A stretch of 64,000 bases of DNA, from positions 124,001 to 188,000 of the forward strand of contig JAEYAW010000028.1 in assembly GCA_023404675.1 (NCBI GenBank), given 5' to 3'. The notes beneath the pieces are model-generated. The model did no database searches. It saw only the letters and a list, made by a program, of their open reading frames with translations, and was not told the origin of the DNA. Shown here piece by piece: positions 25,361-34,005 of the stretch (position 1 is its first letter; every line of letters starts with the position of its first letter). The DNA comes from Pseudomonadota bacterium (GTDB lineage: Bacteria; Pseudomonadota; Alphaproteobacteria; Rhizobiales; Xanthobacteraceae). The position numbers and the translations under genes were made by a program.

Positions 25361-25977
25361 GACGCCTCTCCCGCGACAGTCTCGGCGTCCGCCGTGATGC
25401 CGAAATGCCCGCACAGCGCTTCGGTGATCTCGTCCACGATCTGATCGTGCGGCACCTCGCGCGAATGCACCACGAGATCGGCCTGCGCATAAAACGGATT
25501 GCGCTCATCCAGCAGCCGCCGCACCGTTCCCTCCGGATCCGGGGTCTGCAGCAGCGGCCGCGTCGGTCGTCGGCGCACCCGGCTCATCACCACGTCGGCG
25601 TCCGCCTTGAGCCAGATCGACACGCCCTTCTCCTTCACGCGCGCGCGGGTCTCCTCGCGCATGAACGCGCCGCCGCCGGTGGCGAGCACCTGCCGTCCGC
25701 CGCGCAGCAGGCGCGCCAGCACGCGCGCCTCGCCGTCGCGAAAATAGGTTTCGCCGTGAGCGGCAAAAATCTCTGGTATTGTCATGCCGGCAGCGGCCTC
25801 GATCTCATGGTCGGCGTCGATGAACGGAAGCCCGAGCCGCGTCGCCAAGCGACGACCCACCGTGGACTTCCCCGCCCCCATCATGCCGACGAGCACGATC
25901 GACCGCGCGCCGAGCGCGGCCACCAGCGCGGCGTCCCGCGGCAGAAAAGGGGGAAGCGGTTGTCCGTGGTCCTGCAT
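25357..25977 (-). CDS. aroK: Shikimate kinase
   Basis: It phosphorylates shikimate at the 3-OH with ATP. About 206 residues, counting from the ATG at 25977; a GTG sits one codon earlier. Walker A is GMMGAGKST (about 31-39). The shikimate-binding Asp is in FIDADHEIE, followed by FRDGEARVL and the glycine-rich LATGGGAFM. The lid is SRVRRRPTRPLLQTPDPEG. The N-terminal 25 residues before the kinase core are longer than in E. coli AroK, as is usual in Rhizobiales. It is first in aroK-aroB-CorC and overlaps aroB by four bases. It is divergent from the small-peptide/xerD unit. Confidence 0.94.
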   Translation of the reverse strand: MQDHGQPLPPFLPRDAALVAALGARSIVLVGMMGAGKSTVGRRLATRLGLPFIDADHEIEAAAGMTIPEIFAAHGETYFRDGEARVLARLLRGGRQVLATGGGAFMREETRARVKEKGVSIWLKADADVVMSRVRRRPTRPLLQTPDPEGTVRRLLDERNPFYAQADLVVHSREVPHDQIVDEITEALCGHFGITADAETVAGEAS

Positions 25978-26188
25978 CACCGTTCAAGAGCATCCGGGCG
26001 CAAAAATTCGCCCCTGTCCCTATACTATCCCCATCGTTCCCGCGACCAGAGCAAGTTGCGGGCCGCCCGCCCGGTGGCAAACCCTTGCAAGCCGGGCGCG
26101 AACATGGTGGGTGGTGTGCAGCCGTGGCGCTCCGGCGCAGCCGTCGCCATCGCCGTCCCCGACGAAGAATCGCTGTCCCGATACAGAC

Positions 26189-26338
26189 ATGCCGAGCCTT
26201 TTTCGCTTTCTGACCATCGTCGCCGTGATCGGAGGGCTGATCTACGGCGCCTTGTTCGCGCTGGCCAATTTCGTCGATCCCAAGCCGCGCGAAATGACAG
26301 CGACGGTCCCGCCGGACCGCTTCCTCAAGCAGCAGTAG
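26189..26338 (+). CDS. 49-residue single-span membrane peptide, function unknown
   Basis: The peptide starts MPSLFRFLTIVAVIGG, has one strong membrane helix (about 7-26: FLTIVAVIGGLIYGALFALA) and a short polar C-terminus (VDPKPREMTATVPPDRFLKQQ, residues 29-49). The composition is protein-like, and it is placed eight bases before the xerD start on the same strand, which argues that it is a real gene. The predicted topology is N-in with a periplasmic or cytoplasmic tail of 23 residues. I recognise no family. The ribosome site upstream of its ATG (ATACAGAC) is poor, so expression may be low or leader-coupled. Confidence 0.6.
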   Translation: MPSLFRFLTIVAVIGGLIYGALFALANFVDPKPREMTATVPPDRFLKQQ

Positions 26339-26346
26339 CGGTGGCC

Positions 26347-27312
26347 ATGGCGCCCGGCCTTTCCTCCGACAGCCGGCAGATCGGCCTGTTCCTCGACATG
26401 CTGGCGGCCGAGCAGGGCGCGGGGACGAACACGCTTTCGGCCTATCGCAGCGATCTCGAAGACCTCGCCCGCTTTCTGAGGACGCGAAAATCGAGCTTCG
26501 ATCATGCCGATACCGCCATCCTGCGCGACTATCTTGCCGATCTGGATGTGCGCGGCTTCAAGACCACCAGCGTGGCCCGCAAGCTGTCCTCGCTGCGGCA
26601 CCTGTTCCGCTTCATGCTGAACGAGGGCGCGCGGACGGACGATCCGGCAGCGATCCTGTCCGGCCCCAAGCGCGGCCGCGGCCTGCCGAAGGTGCTGTCC
26701 ATCGCCGACGTGGACCGTCTCCTGACCCACGCCCGTCAGGTGGCGGACGATCCGGCCCTGCAACCCGGCCAGCGGCTGCGCGCGCTCAGGCTGCACTGCC
26801 TGCTGGAAGTGCTCTACGCCACCGGCCTGCGCGTTTCCGAACTGGTTTCGCTGCCGCGCGCGGCGGCGCGGCGCGACGCCCGCATGATCGCGGTGCGCGG
26901 CAAGGGAGACAAGGAGCGGCTGGTGCCGCTCAACGACGCCGCCAAGACCGCGATGGCCGACTATCTCGCGGCGCTGGGGACAGCAGCCCCCAAAGGCAAC
27001 TCCAAGGGAAAAGCGTCGGCATCGAAATGGCTGTTTCCCTCCTCGGGCGAGAGCGGCCACCTGACCCGGCAGCATTTCGCCCGCGATCTCAAGGATTTGG
27101 CAGTCGCCACCGGACTTCCGGCACGGCTGGTGAGCCCGCACGTGCTGCGCCATGCCTTTGCCAGCCATCTGCTGCACAATGGGGCCGATCTTCGCATCGT
27201 CCAGACCCTGCTCGGTCACGCCGACATCTCGACGACGCAGATCTACACGCATGTCGTGGAGGAGCGCCTGAAAAGCCTCGTCCGCGACCTGCATCCGCTT
27301 GCCGACAAGTAA
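26347..27312 (+). CDS. xerD: Site-specific tyrosine recombinase XerD
   Basis: With XerC it resolves chromosome dimers at dif during division under FtsK control. 321 residues from the ATG at 26347 (a GTG two codons earlier also fits). The N-terminal SAM-like domain is at 10-105. The catalytic set is complete: Arg162 (ATGLRVSEL), Lys186 (RGKGDKERL), His265 and Arg268 (SPHVLRHAFASH), His291 (LLGHADISTTQIY) and nucleophile Tyr300. A Lys/Ser-rich insert (about 214-227) is extra relative to E. coli. XerD rather than XerC is assigned from the closer fit of the C-terminal end THVVEERLKSLVRDLHPLA. XerC is encoded at 55454. Confidence 0.9.
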   Translation: MAPGLSSDSRQIGLFLDMLAAEQGAGTNTLSAYRSDLEDLARFLRTRKSSFDHADTAILRDYLADLDVRGFKTTSVARKLSSLRHLFRFMLNEGARTDDPAAILSGPKRGRGLPKVLSIADVDRLLTHARQVADDPALQPGQRLRALRLHCLLEVLYATGLRVSELVSLPRAAARRDARMIAVRGKGDKERLVPLNDAAKTAMADYLAALGTAAPKGNSKGKASASKWLFPSSGESGHLTRQHFARDLKDLAVATGLPARLVSPHVLRHAFASHLLHNGADLRIVQTLLGHADISTTQIYTHVVEERLKSLVRDLHPLADK

Positions 27313-27429
27313 CCAAAGCCCGACTGACCCGCCTCACCCAAGCTTGACTTGACGGCATCTAGCCCCGAAAACCCGGCGCGGCCCATTCCGCCGGCCGCCA
27401 AACTCCCCATATTGCAGTACTGGAAGACG

Positions 27430-28392
27430 ATGCCGGGCCCCATGCGCAGCTATCTCGATTTTGAAAAGCCGGTCGCCGAGCTTGACTCGAAGATCGACGA
27501 ACTGCGCGCCCTCGCGGAAGGCGGCAGCGACATCGGAGAAGAAGTCGGGCGGATCGAGGACAAGGCGGCCCAGGCGCTGGCGGAACTCTACAAGGATCTG
27601 ACGCCCTGGCAGAAAACCCAGGTGGCGCGGCATCCCCAGCGCCCGCACTGCGTCGACTACGTCGCCGGGCTGATCACCGATTTCACCCCGCTGGCCGGCG
27701 ACCGCAAATTCGCCGACGACGAGGCGATGATCGGCGGTTTCGGCCGGTTTCGCGGCGAGAGCGTCTGCATCCTCGGTCAGGAAAAGGGCGCGACCACCGA
27801 GACCCGGCTGCGGCACAATTTCGGCATGGCCCGCCCGGAAGGCTACCGCAAGGCGGCGCGCCTGATGGAGATGGCCGACCGCTTCGACATTCCGGTGATC
27901 TCGCTGGTGGACACCGCCGGCGCCTATCCCGGCATCGGAGCCGAGGAACGCGGTCAGGCGGAAGCCATCGCGCGCTCGACCGACGCCTGCCTGCAACTGG
28001 GCGTTCCCAACGTCGCCGTGGTGATCGGCGAGGGCGGCTCGGGCGGCGCCATCGCCATCGCCACCGCCAGCCGCGTGCTGATGCTGGAACACGCCGTCTA
28101 CAGCGTGATCTCCCCGGAAGGCGCGGCCTCGATCCTGTGGCGCGACGCCGCCAAGGCGCAGGAGGCCGCCACCAACCTGAAGATCACCGCGCAGGACCTG
28201 CTGCGCTTCGGCGTCATCGACAGGATCCTGACCGAGCCCGTCGGCGGCGCGCACCGCGACCCCGCCGCGATGATTGCATCCACCGGCGATGCGATCGCCG
28301 CGGCGTTTAACGAGCTGAAGGATCTGGACCGCGACGCGGTCCGCCAGCAGCGCCGGCAGAAGTTCCTCGATATCGGCCGCAAGCTCGCCTGA
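27430..28392 (+). CDS. accA: Acetyl-CoA carboxylase carboxyltransferase subunit alpha
   Basis: This is the alpha half of the carboxyltransferase that makes malonyl-CoA for fatty-acid synthesis, pairing with AccD (not in the window). The start MPGPMRSYLDFEKPVAELD gives 320 residues, the family length; a GGAAG lies just upstream. The crotonase-fold blocks include PQRPHCVDYV, GRFRGESVCILGQEKG, FGMARPEGYRKAARLM, LVDTAGAYPGIGAEERGQAE, GEGGSGGAIAI and VISPEGAASILWRD. The longer frame from 27349 has no family match at its N-terminus. It is followed by a good terminator. The preceding gene is xerD. Confidence 0.95.
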   Translation: MPGPMRSYLDFEKPVAELDSKIDELRALAEGGSDIGEEVGRIEDKAAQALAELYKDLTPWQKTQVARHPQRPHCVDYVAGLITDFTPLAGDRKFADDEAMIGGFGRFRGESVCILGQEKGATTETRLRHNFGMARPEGYRKAARLMEMADRFDIPVISLVDTAGAYPGIGAEERGQAEAIARSTDACLQLGVPNVAVVIGEGGSGGAIAIATASRVLMLEHAVYSVISPEGAASILWRDAAKAQEAATNLKITAQDLLRFGVIDRILTEPVGGAHRDPAAMIASTGDAIAAAFNELKDLDRDAVRQQRRQKFLDIGRKLA

Positions 28393-28401
28393 AGCCCGCC
28401 C

Positions 28402-28426
28402 GGCCGTTAGGATTTGCGGCCTTTTT
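28402..28426 (+). terminator. Rho-independent terminator after accA
   Basis: Stem GGCCG/CGGCC with a ten-base loop and five T residues directly after the stem, ten bases past the accA stop. The stem is short, so efficiency may be moderate. A possible promoter (TTGAAG, then TATCAT after 15 bases) follows at about 28462-28488, ahead of the lipoprotein gene. Confidence 0.6.
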
Positions 28427-28608
28427 CAGACCTTTGTGAGGTGGCTTTTCAGCCGCCTGCCTTGAAGTCTTTACGTCCGGTTTATCATGGCCTTAGCAGC
28501 CATCCGGGCAGACCTTGCCGCAGGTTGCGGGAGGGGGCGCTTAAGGCTAATAATAGCTCAACGATTTATCGGGGATATCACCCCAATTTCCTGAAGTGGG
28601 GCCTGCCC

Positions 28609-30078
28609 GTGCGCCTGCGCAGCTTGGTGTCGGATTCGTCGGCGCGTCGTGCGTTGCTGCTGTCCGCAGTCGCGGCCACCGCATTCGCGCTGGCCGGATG
28701 CAACGGCGAGAACGCCTCCATCAATGCCAAGGCGATGAAGCCCATCCCGGAGAAGCTCGTCGCCGAGATGCAGAAGAAGGACATGGACGTGCAGTCGCCG
28801 ATGCTCGTCCGCCTCTTCAAGCAGGAAGCCGAGCTTGAGGTCTGGAAGCAGACCCGCGAAGGCAAGTACGAACTCTTGAAGACCTATCCGATCTGCCGCT
28901 GGTCCGGCGATCTCGGCCCGAAGATCAAGGAAGGCGACCGGCAGGCGCCCGAGGGCTTCTACTCGATCACGCCGGCGCAGATGAATCCGCAGTCGGCCTA
29001 CTACCTCTCGTTCAACATGGGCTACCCGAACGCGTTCGACCGCTCGCTCGGCCGCACCGGATCGCAACTGATGGTGCATGGCGACTGTTCCTCGCGCGGC
29101 TGCTACGCCATGACCGACGAGCAGATTTCCGAGATTTATTCGATCGGCCGGGAATCGTTTTTCGGCGGCCAGCGGGCTTTCCAGGTGCAGGCCTATCCGT
29201 TCCGCATGACGCCGCAGAACATGGCCAAGCACCGGAACAATCCGAACATGCCGTTCTGGAAGATGATCAAGGAAGGCTACGATCACTTCGAGGTCACGCG
29301 GCAGGAGCCGAAGGTGGACGTCTGCGAGCAGCGTTACGTATTCGACGCCGAGCCGCCCCCCGGCGCGACCCGTCCGCTGGCGTTCAGCGCGGCCGGCAAG
29401 TGCCCGGCCTATCAAATCCCCGCCGAGGTCGCCGACGCGGTGCGCGCGAAGCAGCAGCGCGACGACCAGCAAACCGCCGAACTGATCTCGCGCGGCACGC
29501 CGACCGTCGCGATGAAGCAGGGCATCGATGGCGGCATGAACGCGGTGTTCGCCTCCAAGATTCCGGAGGGCCATACCGGCCTGTCCGATCCCGCTCCGTC
29601 GTCGGTGTCGCTCGCCGCCTATTCGCGCGCGCCGGGCACCATTCCGGGCACCGTCAATCCGCCTCGGCCGCCCCAGATCTCGCAGCCCGCTGCTTTCGCG
29701 TTCACGCCCGACGATACCAGCGCCACAACCTCCAGCACGCCCACCCCGACCACGCAGGTCGCCGCGGCGAGCAGCGGAGGCAGTTCCGCCACCAGCTTCT
29801 TCACCAGTCTGGCCAGCCGGGTGGGTCTTGGCGGCTCGGACGAGACGACAGCGCCCACGCCGCCCCGGGCGGTCGAGAGCAAGCCGACTCCCGCCCCGAG
29901 GCCCCGCGTTGCCGCGCGTCCCGCGAGCAAGCCGGCGCCTGCGCATCCGGTGCCGAGACAAGCGACCGCTGTCGCCGAGCCGCCGAGGCCTGCCGCGTCG
30001 TCGACGGCAACCCTTTCGGGCGGTCAGCCGATCGTATCCTCGAACTCGTTCGACTCGCGCTGGTCGACCGTCAGGTAG
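28609..30078 (+). CDS. YafK-like L,D-transpeptidase-fold lipoprotein with Pro/Ala-rich tail
   Basis: 489 residues from the GTG at 28609. A signal peptide ends in a lipobox LAGC (Cys31), so the protein is probably lipid-anchored. Residues about 50-280 form a YkuD/YafK-type domain: VRLFKQEAELEVWKQTREG, ICRWSGDLGPK, and the catalytic region LMVHGDCSSRGCYAMTDE with His157 and Cys165. The pattern HGxxSxRGCxAM is that of YafK (DpaA/LdtF). In E. coli that protein cuts lipoprotein from peptidoglycan rather than cross-linking. In the Bradyrhizobium group such folds could also handle attachment of outer-membrane proteins to the wall (inference). The last 160 residues are Pro/Ala/Ser/Thr-rich and would span the periplasm. 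The start is uncertain, as no ATG precedes the signal. Confidence 0.8.
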   Translation: MRLRSLVSDSSARRALLLSAVAATAFALAGCNGENASINAKAMKPIPEKLVAEMQKKDMDVQSPMLVRLFKQEAELEVWKQTREGKYELLKTYPICRWSGDLGPKIKEGDRQAPEGFYSITPAQMNPQSAYYLSFNMGYPNAFDRSLGRTGSQLMVHGDCSSRGCYAMTDEQISEIYSIGRESFFGGQRAFQVQAYPFRMTPQNMAKHRNNPNMPFWKMIKEGYDHFEVTRQEPKVDVCEQRYVFDAEPPPGATRPLAFSAAGKCPAYQIPAEVADAVRAKQQRDDQQTAELISRGTPTVAMKQGIDGGMNAVFASKIPEGHTGLSDPAPSSVSLAAYSRAPGTIPGTVNPPRPPQISQPAAFAFTPDDTSATTSSTPTPTTQVAAASSGGSSATSFFTSLASRVGLGGSDETTAPTPPRAVESKPTPAPRPRVAARPASKPAPAHPVPRQATAVAEPPRPAASSTATLSGGQPIVSSNSFDSRWSTVR

Positions 30079-30084
30079 TCGGCA

Positions 30085-30738
30085 TTATCCGGTGACCGCT
30101 TCAGCATCGATGCCGTGAAACGCGCCGCCGATTCTGTCGAGAACCGACAGCGATCCCCGCGCCACGCCGAAATACGCGCCGTGCAGCTGCAGCTTGCCGC
30201 GCTCGACCAGAATGCTCACGCAGGGGAACGTCATCAGATTGCGCAGGCTGGTCGAGATCGCGCGCTGCTCCAGCCGCGTGACGAACGCCTCAAGCGATTC
30301 ATCCGCGCCGCGCGCGGCCTCCTTCACGGTCGGCGCCAGCAGCGACATCCAACTGCCGATGAAATCGCCGGGGGACAGGGGTGCATTGTCCTCGACCGCG
30401 GCGCGCACGCCGCCGCATTGCGCGTGCCCCAGGACGACGATGTGCTTGACCCGCAGCACCTGCACCGCGAATTCCAGCGCGGCGGAGACGCCGTGCGCCT
30501 GTCCGTCCGGCGCGTAGGGCGGCACCAGATTGGCGACGTTGCGGACAACGAACAGTTCACCCGGCCCCGCGTCGAAGATCACTTCCGGCGAAACGCGCGA
30601 ATCGCAGCAGCCGATCACCATGATCTCGGGTGATTGCCCGCGCTCCGACAGTTCGCGATAACGCGACTGCTCGGAGGGCAGGCGGGTGGTGGCGAAGGTC
30701 TTGTAACCTTCGAGCAGCCGATCGGGAAACAAGGTCAT
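30085..30738 (-). CDS. Beta-class carbonic anhydrase
   Basis: It interconverts CO2 and bicarbonate using zinc. 217 residues from the ATG at 30738. The zinc site is Cys44 (GCCDSR, with the paired Asp46-Arg48), His105 and Cys108 (LGHAQCGGV). Other family blocks are FVVRNVANLVPPY and ALEFAVQVLRVKHIVV. A GTG two codons upstream is an alternative start. Its stop lies six bases from the stop of the convergent lipoprotein gene. Bicarbonate supplied here would feed acetyl-CoA carboxylase and other carboxylases, but no operon link is seen. Confidence 0.92.
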   Translation of the reverse strand: MTLFPDRLLEGYKTFATTRLPSEQSRYRELSERGQSPEIMVIGCCDSRVSPEVIFDAGPGELFVVRNVANLVPPYAPDGQAHGVSAALEFAVQVLRVKHIVVLGHAQCGGVRAAVEDNAPLSPGDFIGSWMSLLAPTVKEAARGADESLEAFVTRLEQRAISTSLRNLMTFPCVSILVERGKLQLHGAYFGVARGSLSVLDRIGGAFHGIDAEAVTG

Positions 30739-30753
30739 GGGCACCGCCTTATA

Positions 30754-30847
30754 GCGTTTTCGAGCGAAATCGATACCGGTTCGCGTGAAGAAAACGCGTC
30801 AAATCAAAAGACTGGAGCATGAGCGATCCAACGAGAAGCTGAACTGC
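30754..30847. repeat. Dispersed repeat family B, copy 2
   Basis: Same block order as 6181-6275: GCGTTTTCGAGCGAA, CCGGTTCGCGTGAAGA, AAACGCGTCAAATCAAA, then GACTGGAGC and GAAGCTGAACTGC. Here the outer arms GCGTTTTC and GAAAACGC are perfect complements about 32 bases apart. It lies between the divergent carbonic anhydrase and CitE-like genes, within a 274-base gap with no other feature I can support. Confidence 0.75.
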
Positions 30848-31012
30848 CCCAGTCGCGCGACATCGCGCACGATCACCCGGCACAAATCCCGTCGGGCAGA
30901 AAAAGAAGTAAAAGACATCAGGGTTGAACCACAGCCGCCACGACCAGGCAAGCCTTCCTGCAGGGGCGCGGGCATGCTAGGCGCGGGCATCACATCTGAA
31001 GAGGTCAGCATC

Positions 31013-31888
31013 ATGATCCGTCCCCGCCGCAGCCTGCTGTTCATGCCGGGCTCCAACTCCCGCGCGCTGGACAAGGCCCGCAGCCTGCCCGCCGATGGCC
31101 TGATCCTCGATCTGGAAGACGCGGTTGCCCCCGATGCCAAGGGGGCCGCGCGCGATCTGATTGCCGGGGCGGTGGCGGCAAAGGGATTCGGCCCGCGCGA
31201 GATTCTGATCCGCATCAACGGCCTCGATACGCCGTGGTGGGAGGACGATCTGGCGATGGCGGCGAAGGCCGCGCCGGATGGCGTTCTGGTGCCGAAAGTC
31301 TCCAGCGTCGAAGACCTCGCGACCATCGCCGCCCGCCTCGATGCGGCGGGCGCCGACCCCGCGATCAGGGTCTGGGCGATGATCGAGACCGCGTTCGCGC
31401 TGCTGCGCGTCGAAACGCTGTCGGCGCAGGCGCACGATCCGGCAATCCGACTCGCCGGCTACGTGATGGGACCGAACGATATCGCGCGCGAGACCCGCAT
31501 CCGCATGGTCAGCGGCCGCGCCACCATGCTGCCGCTCTACATGACCTGCATTGTCGCGGCCCGTGCGCATGGTCTTGATATTCTCGACGGCCCCTACAGC
31601 GACTTCAACGACGCCGAGGGCTTCGCGGCGGAGTGCGCGCAAAGCCATGACATGGGTTTCGACGGCAAGACGCTGATCCATCCGAGCCAGATCGCCGCCT
31701 GCAACGCCGCGTTCACGCCGCCAGAGGGCGAGGTGGCGCAGGCCCGCGCCATCGTCGCCGCGTTCGCGCAGCCGGAGAACGCCGGACGCGGCGCGATTTC
31801 CATGAATGGCCGGATGGTCGAGCGGCTGCACGCCGAGATCGCAAAGCGCACGCTGGCGATCGCCGACGCCATCGCTGCGCGGGGGTAG
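31013..31888 (+). CDS. HpcH/HpaI aldolase/citrate lyase family protein (CitE-like CoA-ester lyase)
   Basis: 291 residues starting MIRPRRSLLFMPGSN, with GAGG nine bases upstream. The CitE/malyl-CoA lyase TIM-barrel motifs are clear: LILDLEDAVAPDAKGAARDL (metal-binding region), RINGLDTPWWEDDL, VWAMIETAFALLRVE (catalytic Glu), GPNDIARETR and DGKTLIHPSQI. These enzymes cleave or form 3-hydroxyacyl-CoA esters such as malyl-, beta-methylmalyl- or citramalyl-CoA. Lone CitE genes without citDF are not citrate lyases; substrate is not predictable here. A palindromic repeat and the xthA gene follow. Confidence 0.85.
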   Translation: MIRPRRSLLFMPGSNSRALDKARSLPADGLILDLEDAVAPDAKGAARDLIAGAVAAKGFGPREILIRINGLDTPWWEDDLAMAAKAAPDGVLVPKVSSVEDLATIAARLDAAGADPAIRVWAMIETAFALLRVETLSAQAHDPAIRLAGYVMGPNDIARETRIRMVSGRATMLPLYMTCIVAARAHGLDILDGPYSDFNDAEGFAAECAQSHDMGFDGKTLIHPSQIAACNAAFTPPEGEVAQARAIVAAFAQPENAGRGAISMNGRMVERLHAEIAKRTLAIADAIAARG

Positions 31889-31917
31889 AGCGCTTGTTTG
31901 CTCGTGTCGATATCCCC

Positions 31918-32068
31918 GTGATCCTGAGGTGCGGGCGATGACCACGCGCTCCCCTCACAAGGTGCAACGATGCCATCGCGAGCCTCGAAGGATGAGCGGC
32001 CCCGGATACATCTTCCGAACCGCCGCCCTTCGAGGGCCATGCCTTGCATGGCCACCTCTGGGTCACGG
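31918..32068. repeat. Dispersed palindromic repeat family A, copy 2
   Basis: Carries the family blocks GATCCTGAGGTGCGGG, GAGCCTCGAAGGATGAGC, CGCCCTTCGAGG and GGCCACCTCTGGGTCACGG in the expected order, with extra sequence in the left arm. It lies in the 218-base gap between the CitE-like gene and xthA. Confidence 0.75.
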
Positions 32069-32106
32069 TTCGTGTCCTGTCGCGAACAGCATGTCGAACT
32101 GATCCC

Positions 32107-32922
32107 ATGAAACTCACGCTTTCCACCTGGAACATCAATTCGGTGCGGCTGCGCATCGAGCTGGTCGCCAAGTTCATCAAGGCCGCGCGGCCGGACGTGC
32201 TGTGTCTTCAGGAGACCAAGTGCCCCGACGACGCGTTTCCGCTGAAGCGGCTCAAGCAGCTCGGCTATCCCCACGTCGCTCTCAACGGGCAGAAGGGCTA
32301 TCACGGCGTCGCCATCGTCTCGCGCGTGCCGTTCGACACGACCAACATCCGCACCTTCTGCGACAAGATCGATTCGCGGCACATTTCGGTGTCGTTCGGC
32401 GAGCAGGCCGGGCTGAAGGATCCGGTGGTGGTGCATAATTTCTACGTGCCGGCCGGCGGCGACATTCCCGACACCGAACAGAATCCGAAATTCGCGCACA
32501 AGCTGTCGTTCCTCGACGAGATGAAAACCTGCGACGGCCTGCATCCGGAAGGCGACGCGCGGCACATCCTGGTCGGCGACCTCAACGTGGCGCCGCACGA
32601 GAACGACGTGTGGTCGCACCGGCAGATGCTGAAGGTCGTCTCGCATACGCCGATCGAGTGCGAGAAGCTTTTGGCGGTGCAGTCGTCGGGACGATGGCAC
32701 GACGTGGCGCGCGACCGCATTCCGCTGTCGGACAAGGTGTACACGTGGTGGAGCTATCGCGCGGCGGACTGGGCCGCCGCCAATCGCGGGCGGCGGCTCG
32801 ATCACATCTGGGTCTCGCCGGCGCTCAGCGACCGCGTCTCGGATTTCTCCATCGCCACCGCCGCGCGCGGCTGGGAGCGGCCTTCCGATCACGTGCCGGT
32901 CACGACGGCGCTGGACGTGTAG
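32107..32922 (+). CDS. xthA: Exodeoxyribonuclease III (AP endonuclease)
   Basis: A magnesium-dependent nuclease that incises abasic sites and removes 3' blocks in base excision repair. 271 residues from MKLTLSTWNINSVR. The AP-endonuclease motifs are LCLQETKCPD (metal-binding Glu36), the blocks HNFYVPAGGD and VGDLNVAPHENDVW, and a C-terminal SDHVPVT with the catalytic Asp-His pair. A longer frame into the upstream repeat was rejected because the family start is at 32107. It is 84 bases before the hydrolase gene and may form a short unit with it. Confidence 0.93.
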   Translation: MKLTLSTWNINSVRLRIELVAKFIKAARPDVLCLQETKCPDDAFPLKRLKQLGYPHVALNGQKGYHGVAIVSRVPFDTTNIRTFCDKIDSRHISVSFGEQAGLKDPVVVHNFYVPAGGDIPDTEQNPKFAHKLSFLDEMKTCDGLHPEGDARHILVGDLNVAPHENDVWSHRQMLKVVSHTPIECEKLLAVQSSGRWHDVARDRIPLSDKVYTWWSYRAADWAAANRGRRLDHIWVSPALSDRVSDFSIATAARGWERPSDHVPVTTALDV

Positions 32923-33006
32923 CAACACCGCAGCGCTCCCTGATGCGGATCAACTGCGGCACCCGCCTGTCCTGATAGTGTTTGAAGCAGGGAGGTGCCT
33001 CGTCCA

Positions 33007-33990
33007 ATGCCTGCCGACAACAAGACGCAACGCCGATCGCAGCGGGCCGCTTTGGCGCTGATCGCCGGAGCCGTTGCCACCACGGCGGCGGCCGTCCTCG
33101 TCGGCCGCGCGTTCCGCCGCGACATGCGCCGCGCAAGGGCGCGCGTCGGCGGCCGCAGCCAGATCATCGCCTCCCGCTTTGGGGCGATCGAATATGCCGA
33201 CGTCGGTCAGGGACCGCCGCTGATGATGATCCACGGCACCGGCGGCGGCTTCGACCAGAGCCTGCGGTTCTCGGCCCGCCTCATCGCCGCCGGGCGGCGT
33301 ATCATCGCGCCCTCGCGCTTCGGCTATCTGCTCAGCGATCTTCCGGACGATCCGTCGTCCGCGCGGCAGGCCGATGCCTTCGCGGTGCTGCTCGATCATC
33401 TCGGCATCGACCGGATTCCGGTCGCGGGCGGCTCGGCCGGCGCGCTGTCGGCGGCAGCCTTCGCGATCCGCCATCCCGATCGCTGCGCGTGCCTCGTGCT
33501 GCTCGTTCCCGCCGCCAATGTATTGGGGAAAGATCCGGTGGTGCTGGCGGCATGGCAGAAAGCGCTCCTGAACGACGTGCTCGGCTCTGATTTCCTGTTC
33601 TGGAGCGCGCGCCGCCTCGCGCCGGAAACCCTGATCGGGCTGATCCTCGCCACCGATCCGGCTTTGTTGCAGCACGTCTCTGCCGATGAACGCAGCCGCG
33701 CCATCGGACTGCTGACCGACATCATGCCGGTCAGCCTGCGCACGCGCGGCATGCTCAACGACGCGCTTCGTGCGGGCCAGCCCGACGGCACCGATTATTC
33801 GGCCATCACGACTCCGATGCTGGTGCTGTCTACCGAGGACGACAGGTTCGGCACGGCGGAGACCGCCCGCGCCATCGCGGCCATGCAGCCACAGGCCCGT
33901 CTGGTGATCTATCCGAGCGGCGGTCACATCTGGCTCGGTCACGACGCCGACGTGGCCGACGAGATTCTGCGCTTCACCGAATCGCTGTGA
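33007..33990 (+). CDS. Alpha/beta hydrolase with N-terminal membrane anchor
   Basis: 327 residues from the ATG at 33007; a GGGAGG lies 11 bases upstream, and a GTG at 32995 overlaps it and is less likely. An N-terminal hydrophobic segment (LALIAGAVATTAAAVLVGRAF) is followed by the fold: MMIHGTGGGFDQS (oxyanion region), nucleophile elbow VAGGSAGALSAAAF with the Ser in GGSAG, a possible Asp in LSTEDDRFG, and His in YPSGGHIWLGH. This Ser-Asp-His order is the classic triad. The substrate is unknown. Its 3' end faces the GNAT gene 15 bases away. Confidence 0.85.
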   Translation: MPADNKTQRRSQRAALALIAGAVATTAAAVLVGRAFRRDMRRARARVGGRSQIIASRFGAIEYADVGQGPPLMMIHGTGGGFDQSLRFSARLIAAGRRIIAPSRFGYLLSDLPDDPSSARQADAFAVLLDHLGIDRIPVAGGSAGALSAAAFAIRHPDRCACLVLLVPAANVLGKDPVVLAAWQKALLNDVLGSDFLFWSARRLAPETLIGLILATDPALLQHVSADERSRAIGLLTDIMPVSLRTRGMLNDALRAGQPDGTDYSAITTPMLVLSTEDDRFGTAETARAIAAMQPQARLVIYPSGGHIWLGHDADVADEILRFTESL

Positions 33991-34005
33991 CCGCGGCGGC
34001 CCGCG

